64,000 nucleotides of DNA from contig JBNLBF010000002.1 in the NCBI GenBank assembly GCA_050302475.1, positions 62,001 through 126,000 on the forward strand, in the 5' to 3' direction. Every line of letters begins with the position of its first letter. Position 1 is the stretch's first letter. This document shows positions 23,925 through 31,768 of this stretch, piece by piece. The notes below the pieces were generated by a model. It had not been told where the DNA came from, searched no databases, and saw only the letters and a list, made by a program, of their open reading frames with translations. The position numbers were made by a program, and so were the translations under genes. This DNA comes from NORP23 sp050302475. GTDB lineage: Bacteria > Pseudomonadota > Alphaproteobacteria > Rhodobacterales > Rhodobacteraceae.

Positions 23925-25799
23925 TTATTCGCCGCGATCCTCGAACCCGTCGACCAGGTCCTCTGCTTCCTCGCGCCCCATTCGCATCATGCGTTCCTCC
24001 ATCACGCGCACTTCGCCAACCCGTTCGATATAGGCAGGATTCTCACTGATCTGAATTTCGGGGTCAAAGACCTCCGCCAGATAGCGCATGGCCTTTTGGT
24101 CGGCGCGCACAAACAGATCGGCAGTCTTCATTGCTTCATGATGGGGAACCCCCAACCCTTCCAACGCAGACCGCCCGGCGCGCACGGCACTGTCAAAGGT
24201 CTCTCGAATAATGTCATTCGCGCCAGCGGCATAAAGCAGATAAACGTGATGACGATCCCGTGCCCGCGCAACGATGTGAAGGTCCGGATATTCCATACGC
24301 GTGTGGCGCACGATTTCGGTGGTCTTGTCGCGATCATCAATGGCGACGACCAAAAGCTTTGCCTCGGATATCCCCGCAGCGTGCAGCAGATCGGGCCGCG
24401 ATGCGTCGCCATAGAAAGACTTAATCCCGAATTTCCCCATGAACTCCACCGTCTCGGCCGACAGGTCGAGCACAACCGTCTCATACCCATTACCACGCAA
24501 TATCCGGTTCACGATCTGCCCGAACCGACCGGTACCAGCAATGATCGCAACACCCTTGGCATCAATCTCATCCGCTTCGCGGGATTGAGACGCTTCAAAT
24601 TTCGGCACGATGACCTTGTCGTAAAAGATGAACAGCAGAGGAGTCAGCAACATGGACATGGCGACTACCAGCAGCAGCGTATCGGCCAAGCCTTCTGGGA
24701 TCACACCGTTTTGGACCGTGAAGCTCAGCAGCACAAACCCAAATTCACCTGCTTGCGCCAGCGACAGCGCAAACAACCAGCGATCCGCTCCCCGGATTTT
24801 GAAAAACACCGAAAGCGTTAGCAACACCAGCGCCTTTAGCAGCATCAGTCCTATCGTCAGCCCAATGATCAGACCGAAATCGCCAAACAGCCGATCAAAA
24901 TTTATCCCGGCCCCCACAGTGATAAAGAACAAGCCAAGCAACAGCCCTTTGAACGGATCAATGTCACTTTCCAGTTCGTGCCGGTATTCGGAGTTCGCCA
25001 GCACCACCCCGGCAAGGAATGTGCCCAGCGCGGGTGACAGGTTAACGGCACTCATCAACAGTGCGACGGCCACGATAAACAGCAGTGCAGCGGCGATGAA
25101 TACCTCGCGCAGATGTGCCTTGGCAATAAAACGAAAGATTGGGCGCGTCAGGTAAATACCCCCGACAACCACCGCCGCAATCGCCCCCAACGTCACCAGC
25201 GCGACCTGCCAGCCAGCCATATGATCCATCCAGTTCGCACCACCGCCATGGGACTCGTCCGCGTGGTGTACGGCGTCCAGCAATTCAGGGTTTGCGAGCA
25301 GCGGGATCAGCGCCAGCATGGGGATCACGGCGATATCCTGGAACAGCAGGACCGAGAATCCCGCCTGTCCGCCATCGGTTTTCAGCAGACCTTTTTCATT
25401 AAATGTCTGAATAACGATGGCAGTCGAGGACAGCGCAAATACCAAACCCACGGCCAAAGCCACCTGCCAGTCCAGTCCAAAGATTAGGCCGACACCCATC
25501 ACCAGTACAGCCGTCGCCCCGACCTGTATCCCACCGAGTCCAACCAGCCGGTGGCGCATAGCCCAAAGCGCCTTTGGCTCCAGCTCCAGCCCGACGATGA
25601 ACAGCATCATGACCACGCCGAATTCGGCGAAATGCTGGATATCCTGCGTTTCTGCCCCCACCAGTCCGGTCAGCGGCCCGATCACAATTCCCGCAATCAG
25701 GTACCCTAACACCGACCCCAGCCCCAGCTGTTTCGCCAGTGGCACCGCGATCACGGCGGCACACAGATAGATGAAGGCATCGAATAGTAATCCGGTCAT
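23925..25799 (-). CDS. Kef-type (CPA2) potassium/proton antiporter with RCK domain
   Basis: The 624-residue protein has an antiporter membrane domain of about 12 segments (1-390), with blocks such as GYLIAGIVIGPLTGLV, FGVVMMLFIVGLELEP and ALSSTAIVIQTFNEKGLL, then an RCK/TrkA-N domain (about 405-520) with the Rossmann block GTGRFGQIVNRIL and YGDASRPDLL. KefB/KefC proteins release potassium, in some cases under glutathione control. No KefF/KefG-type ancillary gene is adjacent. Its ATG at 25799 has GAGGGAC upstream. A short C-terminal acidic tail ends the protein. Confidence 0.88.
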   Translation of the reverse strand: MTGLLFDAFIYLCAAVIAVPLAKQLGLGSVLGYLIAGIVIGPLTGLVGAETQDIQHFAEFGVVMMLFIVGLELEPKALWAMRHRLVGLGGIQVGATAVLVMGVGLIFGLDWQVALAVGLVFALSSTAIVIQTFNEKGLLKTDGGQAGFSVLLFQDIAVIPMLALIPLLANPELLDAVHHADESHGGGANWMDHMAGWQVALVTLGAIAAVVVGGIYLTRPIFRFIAKAHLREVFIAAALLFIVAVALLMSAVNLSPALGTFLAGVVLANSEYRHELESDIDPFKGLLLGLFFITVGAGINFDRLFGDFGLIIGLTIGLMLLKALVLLTLSVFFKIRGADRWLFALSLAQAGEFGFVLLSFTVQNGVIPEGLADTLLLVVAMSMLLTPLLFIFYDKVIVPKFEASQSREADEIDAKGVAIIAGTGRFGQIVNRILRGNGYETVVLDLSAETVEFMGKFGIKSFYGDASRPDLLHAAGISEAKLLVVAIDDRDKTTEIVRHTRMEYPDLHIVARARDRHHVYLLYAAGANDIIRETFDSAVRAGRSALEGLGVPHHEAMKTADLFVRADQKAMRYLAEVFDPEIQISENPAYIERVGEVRVMEERMMRMGREEAEDLVDGFEDRGE

Positions 25800-25845
25800 G
25801 GGTCCCTCGCTTTTGCGCAGTTTTCACCATGATCCGGACAAAGTA

Positions 25846-25875
25846 AATCCGCCCCGGGGGAAGCTGGGGCGGATT
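25846..25875 (-). terminator. Hairpin behind aceA
   Basis: AATCCGCCCC pairs perfectly with GGGGCGGATT across a 10-base loop, between the aceA stop and the start of the Kef-type gene. On the minus strand it is followed by TACTTTG, a weak T-rich tail. It probably ends the aceA transcript. Confidence 0.65.
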
Positions 25876-25898
25876 CTAAGGAAGAGGTTAAACGAAAC

Positions 25899-27203
25899 TT
25901 ACGCAGCCTGTCCGTCGAACTGTTCTTCCTCAGTCGATCCGGTCAACGCTGTGACCGATGATGTGCCACCCTGAATGGTGGTCGTTACGCTGTCGAAATA
26001 CCCGGCGCCAACCTCTTGCTGGTGGCTACTGAAGGTATAGCCGCGATCCTTGTCAGCGAATTCGCGTTCCTGTAGGCGGACATAGGCGGTCATGCCTTCG
26101 CGGGCATAGCCATGTGCCAGATCGAACATCGAATTCCACATGGAATGGATGCCGGCGAGCGTGATGAACTGGTATTTATAACCCATCGCACCCAGCTCCT
26201 TCTGGAAGTTCGCGATCGTCGCGTCATCCAGATTGCGCTTCCAATTGAAGGAAGGCGAGCAGTTATAAGCCAGCATCTGATCCGGATATTCCTTTTTGAT
26301 CGCCTCGGCGAATTTGCGGGCTTCATCCAAATCCGGCTTGGCGGTTTCACACCAGACAAGGTCCGCATAGGGCGCATAAGCCAGGCCGCGATTGATCGCC
26401 TGATCGATACCGTTCTTGACGTAGTAGAAGCCTTCGTCTGACCGCTCACCTGTGACAAAAGGTGCGTCATAGGGATCGACATCACTGGTCATCAGTTTCG
26501 CGGCATTTGCATCGGTCCGCGCCATCAGGATCGTCGGCGTGCCCATTGTGTCAAAGGCCAGACGTGCGGCGATCAGTTTCTGAACGGCTTCTTGAGTCGG
26601 CACCAGAACCTTGCCGCCCATGTGGCCACATTTCTTCACGGATGCGAGCTGATCTTCGAAATGGACGCCCGAAGCACCGGCCTCGACCATCCCTTTCGCC
26701 AATTCGAACGCGTTCAGAACGCCGCCGAATCCGGCTTCCGCATCGGCAATGATCGGCGCGAAGTAATCGATCTGCTCTTCCTCGGGTGTGTCTTTCGCCC
26801 ACTGGATTTCATCGGCGCGTTTGAAGGAGGAATTGATCCGCTTCACAACTGTCGGCACCGAATCAACCGGATAGAGTGACTGGTCGGGATACATCGTCTC
26901 GCCCGTATTCGCATCGGCAGCCACCTGCCACCCGGACAGATAGATTGCCTTGATCCCGGCTTTCACCTGCTGAACCGCTTGTCCCCCAGTAAGCGCGCCC
27001 AGCGTCGGTACGTAATCTTCAGTCTGCAACAGATCGAACAGCTTTTCGGCACCACGTTTGGCCAAAGTATGTTCAATATTAAACGATCCACGCAAATTCA
27101 CCACTTCTTCCGCAGTATATCCACGTTTTACGCCTTTCCAGCGCGGGTTTTCAGCCCAGTCGCGTTCAAGCTCTGCGATTTGTTCGGCTTTGGTCTTGGT
27201 CAT
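25899..27203 (-). CDS. aceA: Isocitrate lyase
   Basis: Isocitrate lyase splits isocitrate into succinate and glyoxylate, opening the glyoxylate bypass for growth on acetate or fatty acids. The signature KKCGHMGGKVLVP is near residue 190, and other active-site blocks include MARTDANAAKL and YNCSPSFNWKRNLDD. Length 434 is normal for the bacterial enzyme. The start at 27203 is chosen because GGGAGGG lies 8 bases upstream; the frame remains open to an ATG at 27218 that overlaps this binding site. No malate synthase gene is adjacent. It follows a 77-residue gene by 24 bases, and a RamB-like regulator is divergent from that gene. Confidence 0.97.
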   Translation of the reverse strand: MTKTKAEQIAELERDWAENPRWKGVKRGYTAEEVVNLRGSFNIEHTLAKRGAEKLFDLLQTEDYVPTLGALTGGQAVQQVKAGIKAIYLSGWQVAADANTGETMYPDQSLYPVDSVPTVVKRINSSFKRADEIQWAKDTPEEEQIDYFAPIIADAEAGFGGVLNAFELAKGMVEAGASGVHFEDQLASVKKCGHMGGKVLVPTQEAVQKLIAARLAFDTMGTPTILMARTDANAAKLMTSDVDPYDAPFVTGERSDEGFYYVKNGIDQAINRGLAYAPYADLVWCETAKPDLDEARKFAEAIKKEYPDQMLAYNCSPSFNWKRNLDDATIANFQKELGAMGYKYQFITLAGIHSMWNSMFDLAHGYAREGMTAYVRLQEREFADKDRGYTFSSHQQEVGAGYFDSVTTTIQGGTSSVTALTGSTEEEQFDGQAA

Positions 27204-27227
27204 GATATTCCCTCCCATTTCATGGGG

Positions 27228-27461
27228 TTAGTGTGATGCGGGGCGCGTGAATGTCCCGGCATAAAGCTTCTCGCCATTGAAAAGACTGTCGTTTTGTCCA
27301 TCGGCGCTCACAACACAGGCAGCTTGCGGTACAATTCGTCCCGAAATCGAGAACCCTTTTGCCGCCAGGCCAAGGTTGTAAAACGAGTCAAGAATTTCCG
27401 AAGGGGATTTGCCAAAGATGGTCATCCCTTCTTCAAGTTCGTGCGCAATTTGCTGTGTCAT
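27228..27461 (-). CDS. Unrecognised 77-residue protein upstream of aceA
   Basis: I do not recognise the family. The protein is soluble, with no signal or membrane segment: an acidic N-terminal helix (QQIAHELEEGMTIFG), then SPSEILDSFYNLGLAAKGF and a short beta-rich tail with one Cys. The ATG at 27461 has GGAG 8 bases upstream; a longer frame to 27662 runs over the regulator gene and its promoter and is not credible. It lies 24 bases before aceA on the same strand and directly behind the TGTAAAG operator array, so it is likely the first gene of the aceA transcript. A role linked to isocitrate lyase is inference only. Confidence 0.65.
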   Translation of the reverse strand: MTQQIAHELEEGMTIFGKSPSEILDSFYNLGLAAKGFSISGRIVPQAACVVSADGQNDSLFNGEKLYAGTFTRPASH

Positions 27462-27484
27462 GTTAATCTCCACAAGTTCGATGT

Positions 27485-27594
27485 TGTAAAGAATCAACAA
27501 AACCGGATAAGAAGCAATCAAATGCAGCAGAATTGGCTGTAAAGCATGTAAAGACTTTACAGACCCTTCTTCAAAATCAGTAAGCGATGTAAAG
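27485..27594. promoter_or_regulatory. TGTAAAG operator array between aceA unit and RamB-like regulator
   Basis: TGTAAAG occurs at 27485, 27538, 27547 and 27588 and inverted at 27555-27561. The copy at 27547 and the inverted copy form a perfect palindrome TGTAAAG-A-CTTTACA (27547-27561). The last copy touches the start codon of the regulator gene. Five copies in 110 bases of a divergent promoter region strongly suggest the operator of the adjacent regulator, controlling both directions. Confidence 0.7.
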
Positions 27595-27595
27595 A

Positions 27596-28951
27596 ATGGC
27601 AGATGATACACCACAGATCGGCGGCAAGCTCCGCCAGCTTCGACGACAGCGCGGCCTTTCACAGGCGGATCTGGCGAAGGAGCTGGATATCTCGCCCTCC
27701 TATCTGAACCTGATCGAACATAATCGCCGTAAGATTACGGTTGGCCTATTACTGAAACTAGCGCAGAAATTCGGGCTGGAGATCAACGATCTGACAGAAG
27801 GGGACGAAGCCCGCCTCGCAGGTGATCTGATGGAGATGTTCAGCGACGAGATTTTCGGCGACCTCGACATCACCAATCAGGATATTAAGGAGCTGGCACA
27901 TTCCAACCCGGCAATGGCCAAGGCCACAATACACCTGCATGACGCTTACCGCTCCACAACGCTCAGCCTCAACCGCGCGCAACCCCGCGCCGATGAACCG
28001 CTGGCCAGTGAGCAGGTTTCCGACTTCCTGCAACGTCATTCGAACTATTTCGACAAACTGGAAAACACTGCCAGTCGTATCCTACCCGATATAGGTGGCA
28101 CACCCCCTACGCAGGAGGCGCTGAGCGCCTATCTCCTGAACGTTTTCGGCTATCACACCGAAATCGCGAACCTGCCGCCGGATCAATCGACGCGCCTGAA
28201 CGAAACGACCGAGACCCTGACAATCTCCAGCGTCCTTCCCCCAGAAAGCCGCACCTTCGCCATTGCCAAAACCATCGGCCGGTTCGCGGCTGAGGATGAC
28301 ATAGCCGCCATTATCCATGGCGCGAATTTCAGCCATGACACCGTTGAAACCCTCGCCCGTTCCGCCCTGTGCAGTTACGTCGCGGGGGCCATCCTGATGC
28401 CCTACAGCCTGTTCCTGAAATCCGCCGAGGAAATGCGATACGACATCGAACGTCTGTCCATCACTTACCAAGTCAGCTTCGAACAGGTCTGCCACCGCCT
28501 GACCACGCTGCAACGCCCCGGCGAGACCGGCATCCCGTTCCATCTGATCCGCACAGATATCGCAGGAAATATCTCCAAACGGTTTTCCATGTCCGGCATC
28601 CAGATCCCGCGTCACGGCGGCGCCTGCCCGCGTTGGAACGTTTACGAGGCTTTCCTGTCCCCCGGGCGCATCACCATTCAACGATCCCTGATGCCCGACG
28701 AGAAACGTTTCTTCTGTATCGCGCGGACCCTCACCAAAGGCGAGAACCGCCACAATGCCACCGTCCGGCATATGTCGATTGGTCTGGGTTGCGAAATGTC
28801 CCATGCTCCGAAAATGGTTTATTCCGAAGGTATGGATCTCAGCGATGAGGCGAAACTGACCCCTGTCGGGGTCAGCTGCCGGATATGTCCACGGGAAAAC
28901 TGCTCCGTCCGCGCCTTCCCGGCACAGTTGGATGGGCGCAGGTCGGGCTGA
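27596..28951 (+). CDS. RamB/ScfR-like XRE-family regulator of acetate metabolism
   Basis: The 451-residue protein has an N-terminal XRE helix-turn-helix (about 10-65; GLSQADLAKELDISPSYLNLIEHNRR), a middle region of the IrrE-like peptidase type in which no HExxH zinc motif is visible, and a C-terminal cysteine-bearing domain (VGVSCRICPRENCSVRAFPA). This is the architecture of RamB-type regulators, which in Corynebacterium and, as I recall, Paracoccus control isocitrate lyase. Its place divergent from the aceA unit supports that role. The cysteines could bind metal or sense redox state. There is no strong ribosome binding site; a TGTAAAG box abuts the ATG, which fits autoregulation. Confidence 0.88.
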   Translation: MADDTPQIGGKLRQLRRQRGLSQADLAKELDISPSYLNLIEHNRRKITVGLLLKLAQKFGLEINDLTEGDEARLAGDLMEMFSDEIFGDLDITNQDIKELAHSNPAMAKATIHLHDAYRSTTLSLNRAQPRADEPLASEQVSDFLQRHSNYFDKLENTASRILPDIGGTPPTQEALSAYLLNVFGYHTEIANLPPDQSTRLNETTETLTISSVLPPESRTFAIAKTIGRFAAEDDIAAIIHGANFSHDTVETLARSALCSYVAGAILMPYSLFLKSAEEMRYDIERLSITYQVSFEQVCHRLTTLQRPGETGIPFHLIRTDIAGNISKRFSMSGIQIPRHGGACPRWNVYEAFLSPGRITIQRSLMPDEKRFFCIARTLTKGENRHNATVRHMSIGLGCEMSHAPKMVYSEGMDLSDEAKLTPVGVSCRICPRENCSVRAFPAQLDGRRSG

Positions 28952-28966
28952 CCCGCGCCTCGTTGC

Positions 28967-30067
28967 TTAAGCCTCACCCCAAAGGGAAACGGCTGTGTTC
29001 ACCACCAGCTCCAGCTTGCGGCGCTGGTCGTCAAACGTCAGATCATTACCGTGATCGGTAGAGGCAAACCCGCATTGCGGGGCTATGCCCAGTTGATCCA
29101 TATCTACAAATTTCGATGCCTCATCGAATTTGGATTTCAGCCAGTCGCTGTCTTCCAACTCCGGCGTTTTTGTCGTGATAAAGCCGGCCATGATCCGCTT
29201 GTTGCCTTTTGGCAGAAGACGCAGCGGCTCCAGACCACCGGCGCGATCTGTGTCATATTCCATGAAATACACATCGACCGAGGTCTTGTTGAAGATCGCG
29301 TCCGCCGCCGCATCATAACCGCCGCTCGCCACGAAGGTGGATTTGAAGTTGCCGCGGCACATATGCATCCCGATGGTCATGTCCGCCGGGCGGTCCTTGA
29401 TCGCTTCGTTCAGCATCCAGGCATAGCGGTCGATAAGCCAGTCGGGATCCTGCCCCATCGCGGCACGGATTTCGCGCTGCTTTTCGTCACCCAGATAGGC
29501 AAAGAAAATATCGTCCAGTTGCAGATACCGGCAGCCTGCGTCGTAGAACGCCTTTACGGCCTTCTTGTAAGTGTCCGCGATGGCGGCGAAATAGGTTTCG
29601 TCATCCTTATAGGCCTCTACCGCGTTTTCTTCGGGTTTGACGCGGAAATGAATAGCGGATGGGCCGGGGATGGAGATTTTGGGGCAGACATTCGTGTGGC
29701 TCGCCACGAATTTGTAATGCTCCAGCATCGGGTGATCGGCAGGGAAATCGAGCGGGCCTGTGATGATCGGCGCATCGGCAATGGTTGCGCCCTTGAACCC
29801 GTGTGCGTCGGAAGTGGCGCTGACGATGTCGAGCCCGTCCAGCATCCCCATGAAATCGTAATGCCAATAGGCGCGACGCGCCTCGCCATCAGTCACAACC
29901 TTCAGGCCAACATCTTCCTGCATCTTGATCAGGGCTGGAATCTCGCGGTCTTCGATCTCGCGCAAGGCATCACCGGTCACACCATTGGCACGCGCCTCAG
30001 CAATAGCAGTCGGGCGCAAAAGGCTGCCGACATGATCGGCGCGAAACGGCGGGGTGGGTTTTGTCAT
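28967..30067 (-). CDS. MetE C-terminal-like cobalamin-independent methyltransferase
   Basis: The 366-residue protein corresponds to the catalytic barrel of cobalamin-independent methionine synthase, without the N-terminal half. Zinc ligands are visible in order: His and Cys in GMHMCRGNFKS, Glu in MEYDTDRAGG, and Cys in APQCGFAS. It may methylate homocysteine from another donor or act on methylated catabolites. AAGGAGG 6 bases before the ATG at 30067 fixes the start; an upstream TTG in frame lies before that site. It stands alone, tail to tail with the RamB-like gene. Confidence 0.82.
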   Translation of the reverse strand: MTKPTPPFRADHVGSLLRPTAIAEARANGVTGDALREIEDREIPALIKMQEDVGLKVVTDGEARRAYWHYDFMGMLDGLDIVSATSDAHGFKGATIADAPIITGPLDFPADHPMLEHYKFVASHTNVCPKISIPGPSAIHFRVKPEENAVEAYKDDETYFAAIADTYKKAVKAFYDAGCRYLQLDDIFFAYLGDEKQREIRAAMGQDPDWLIDRYAWMLNEAIKDRPADMTIGMHMCRGNFKSTFVASGGYDAAADAIFNKTSVDVYFMEYDTDRAGGLEPLRLLPKGNKRIMAGFITTKTPELEDSDWLKSKFDEASKFVDMDQLGIAPQCGFASTDHGNDLTFDDQRRKLELVVNTAVSLWGEA

Positions 30068-30150
30068 ATCAATCCTCCTTGGTTGCAAAGGTATTACGAT
30101 GAAGCCACACCGGAAAAAAGGGGTATTTTCCTTGGAAACAGTTTCAACCG

Positions 30151-30178
30151 AAAAAAAGGCGCCTGTTGAGACGCCTTT
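30151..30178 (-). terminator. Intrinsic terminator of the flavin monooxygenase gene
   Basis: On the minus strand AAAGGCG pairs with CGCCTTT across a 10-base loop and is followed by further T residues (seven A on the plus strand at 30151-30157). It lies 25 bases beyond the stop of the monooxygenase gene. Confidence 0.8.
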
Positions 30179-30203
30179 GTCAGCTTCATAAATACGATCC
30201 GGA

Positions 30204-31496
30204 TTATTCGGCCGAAATTGATTGCGCTGTTTGATCGATCGAAATCGTTGGCTCTGCCGCGTTTAGCTGATCTTTGGCAAATCCAGCTGCCGCTTGATAT
30301 TTGCCCATGAATTCCTGACGTTCTGCCGCCGGGATGACATCGTCAATATTGTCAAACGTCCCACCGCACCGTTCGTCGAGCATATTCAGCAGCCCAAACG
30401 GACCCGCCCCGCGATTGCGCAGGATCAGCGCGGAAACGGGTTCACAAAGCTGCGCGTCATAGGCGTTGAGCGCCGCGTTGGTCGTGCCATGCTCCAACAT
30501 TTTCGCCCCAATCACACGGGCATCAATGATCGCCTGACTAGCCCCGTTCGACCCCGTGGGATACATCGCATGCGCCGCATCGCCCATCAGCGCCACCGGA
30601 CCATCAACCCAGGTGGGCACCGGATCGCGGTCGATCATCGGGTTTTCATAGGCAACATCAGCGTTGCGTAGCATGTCTGGCACATCCAGCCAGTCATATT
30701 TGAAATCTTCAAAATGATGCGCGAATTCTTCGATCTCGACCGCGCGAAACCAGCCGTCATGCTGCCAGCCATCGCTATTGTCCATCGTAAGCTCTGCAAT
30801 CCAGTTAATCAACGCTGTGCCATCTGCATCGACATGTGAAATCGGGTAGATCACCATGCGGTGACGATGCGTGCCCAGACCGATAAAGCTGGAGTCTGTG
30901 CGCAGCGGTTTGGCCCGCACCGTGCCGCGCCACATCACAGCACCACCCCAATGGATCGGGGGTTGATCCGGATGCATCTGCGCGCGGATTGCCGAATGGA
31001 TACCATCAGCGCCAAACAGCACCCGCCCATTAACGTCATCGGTCGAGCCATCCGCATTTTGGATATGCGCCGTCACGCCATCAGCCGTTTTGGTGTAGCC
31101 TGTGACCCGCGCGCCAAGTTTGATGGCATCTGTGCCCAACCGTTCCTGACATTTGCGGTAAAGCAACATGTGGAAATCGCCGCGATGCACAGCATATTGC
31201 GGCCAATTATAGCCCGCGAACCGCCCGCGCGGTTCCGCGTAAACTTCTTTGCCGTTCAATCCAACCAGCGCCCATTCGCGCGAGGGCACACCGACCTGAT
31301 CCAATTCAGCCTCGGTAATCCCCATGTCCAACAATTCACGCACAGCATTGGGTTGCAGATTGATCCCGACGCCCAGCGGCTTCATCTCGCGAGAGGCTTC
31401 GTAAACCACACAAGGCACACCAATCTGGTGCAAAGTCAGCGCAAGGCTCAGCCCGCCGATGCCGCCACCGGCGATGATTACTGGTGCGTTGGTCAT
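30204..31496 (-). CDS. Class A FAD-dependent monooxygenase
   Basis: The 430-residue protein has the three flavoprotein hydroxylase fingerprints: GxGxxG in IIAGGGIGGLSLALTL (about 6-20), the DG motif in FGADGIHSAIRAQM near 155, and GD in LMGDAAHAMYPTGSNGASQAI near 285. The N-terminal EASREMKPLGVGINLQPNAV resembles PhzS and salicylate-hydroxylase-like enzymes. It should hydroxylate an aromatic or heteroaromatic substrate with NAD(P)H; the substrate is unknown. GGGGAGGAG upstream fixes the ATG at 31496; the frame extends to 31607 without a binding site. It has its own terminator, so it is probably monocistronic. Confidence 0.85.
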   Translation of the reverse strand: MTNAPVIIAGGGIGGLSLALTLHQIGVPCVVYEASREMKPLGVGINLQPNAVRELLDMGITEAELDQVGVPSREWALVGLNGKEVYAEPRGRFAGYNWPQYAVHRGDFHMLLYRKCQERLGTDAIKLGARVTGYTKTADGVTAHIQNADGSTDDVNGRVLFGADGIHSAIRAQMHPDQPPIHWGGAVMWRGTVRAKPLRTDSSFIGLGTHRHRMVIYPISHVDADGTALINWIAELTMDNSDGWQHDGWFRAVEIEEFAHHFEDFKYDWLDVPDMLRNADVAYENPMIDRDPVPTWVDGPVALMGDAAHAMYPTGSNGASQAIIDARVIGAKMLEHGTTNAALNAYDAQLCEPVSALILRNRGAGPFGLLNMLDERCGGTFDNIDDVIPAAERQEFMGKYQAAAGFAKDQLNAAEPTISIDQTAQSISAE

Positions 31497-31708
31497 AAAT
31501 GCTCCTCCCCAAAAGTCCGCTCGCTGATAAACCATTGGCCGCTTTGGCGCAATGCGGTGTTTCTGACGCAGGCCAGGTTCAATTGAGGAGATGGAGGGTA
31601 TTCCCATTCTTCAATTCAGCGACCTCAAGCGGAAATCATTGTCGATCCGGCGATTCTTGGTCGAAATGGTAATATCGAAAAGAAAACTTTCTCCCTGTCG
31701 GTAGGAAT

Positions 31709-31746
31709 TTAAAAACCTCACACCGTGTTGCGGAACGGTGTGAGGT
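31709..31746 (-). terminator. Intrinsic terminator of mmsA
   Basis: On the minus strand ACCTCACACCG pairs perfectly with CGGTGTGAGGT across a 10-base loop (31715-31746), followed by TTTTTAAA. It lies 23 bases beyond the mmsA stop. The rest of 31497-31708 is without recognisable features; an AT-rich patch there could hold the promoter of the monooxygenase. Confidence 0.85.
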
Positions 31747-31768
31747 CTTAGACATTATTCTTAAGTAC

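Noticed and set aside
27462..27662. N-terminal extension of the 77-residue gene to 144 residues
   Set aside because: It would cover the TGTAAAG operator array and the start of the regulator gene; GGAG before the ATG at 27461 gives a better start.
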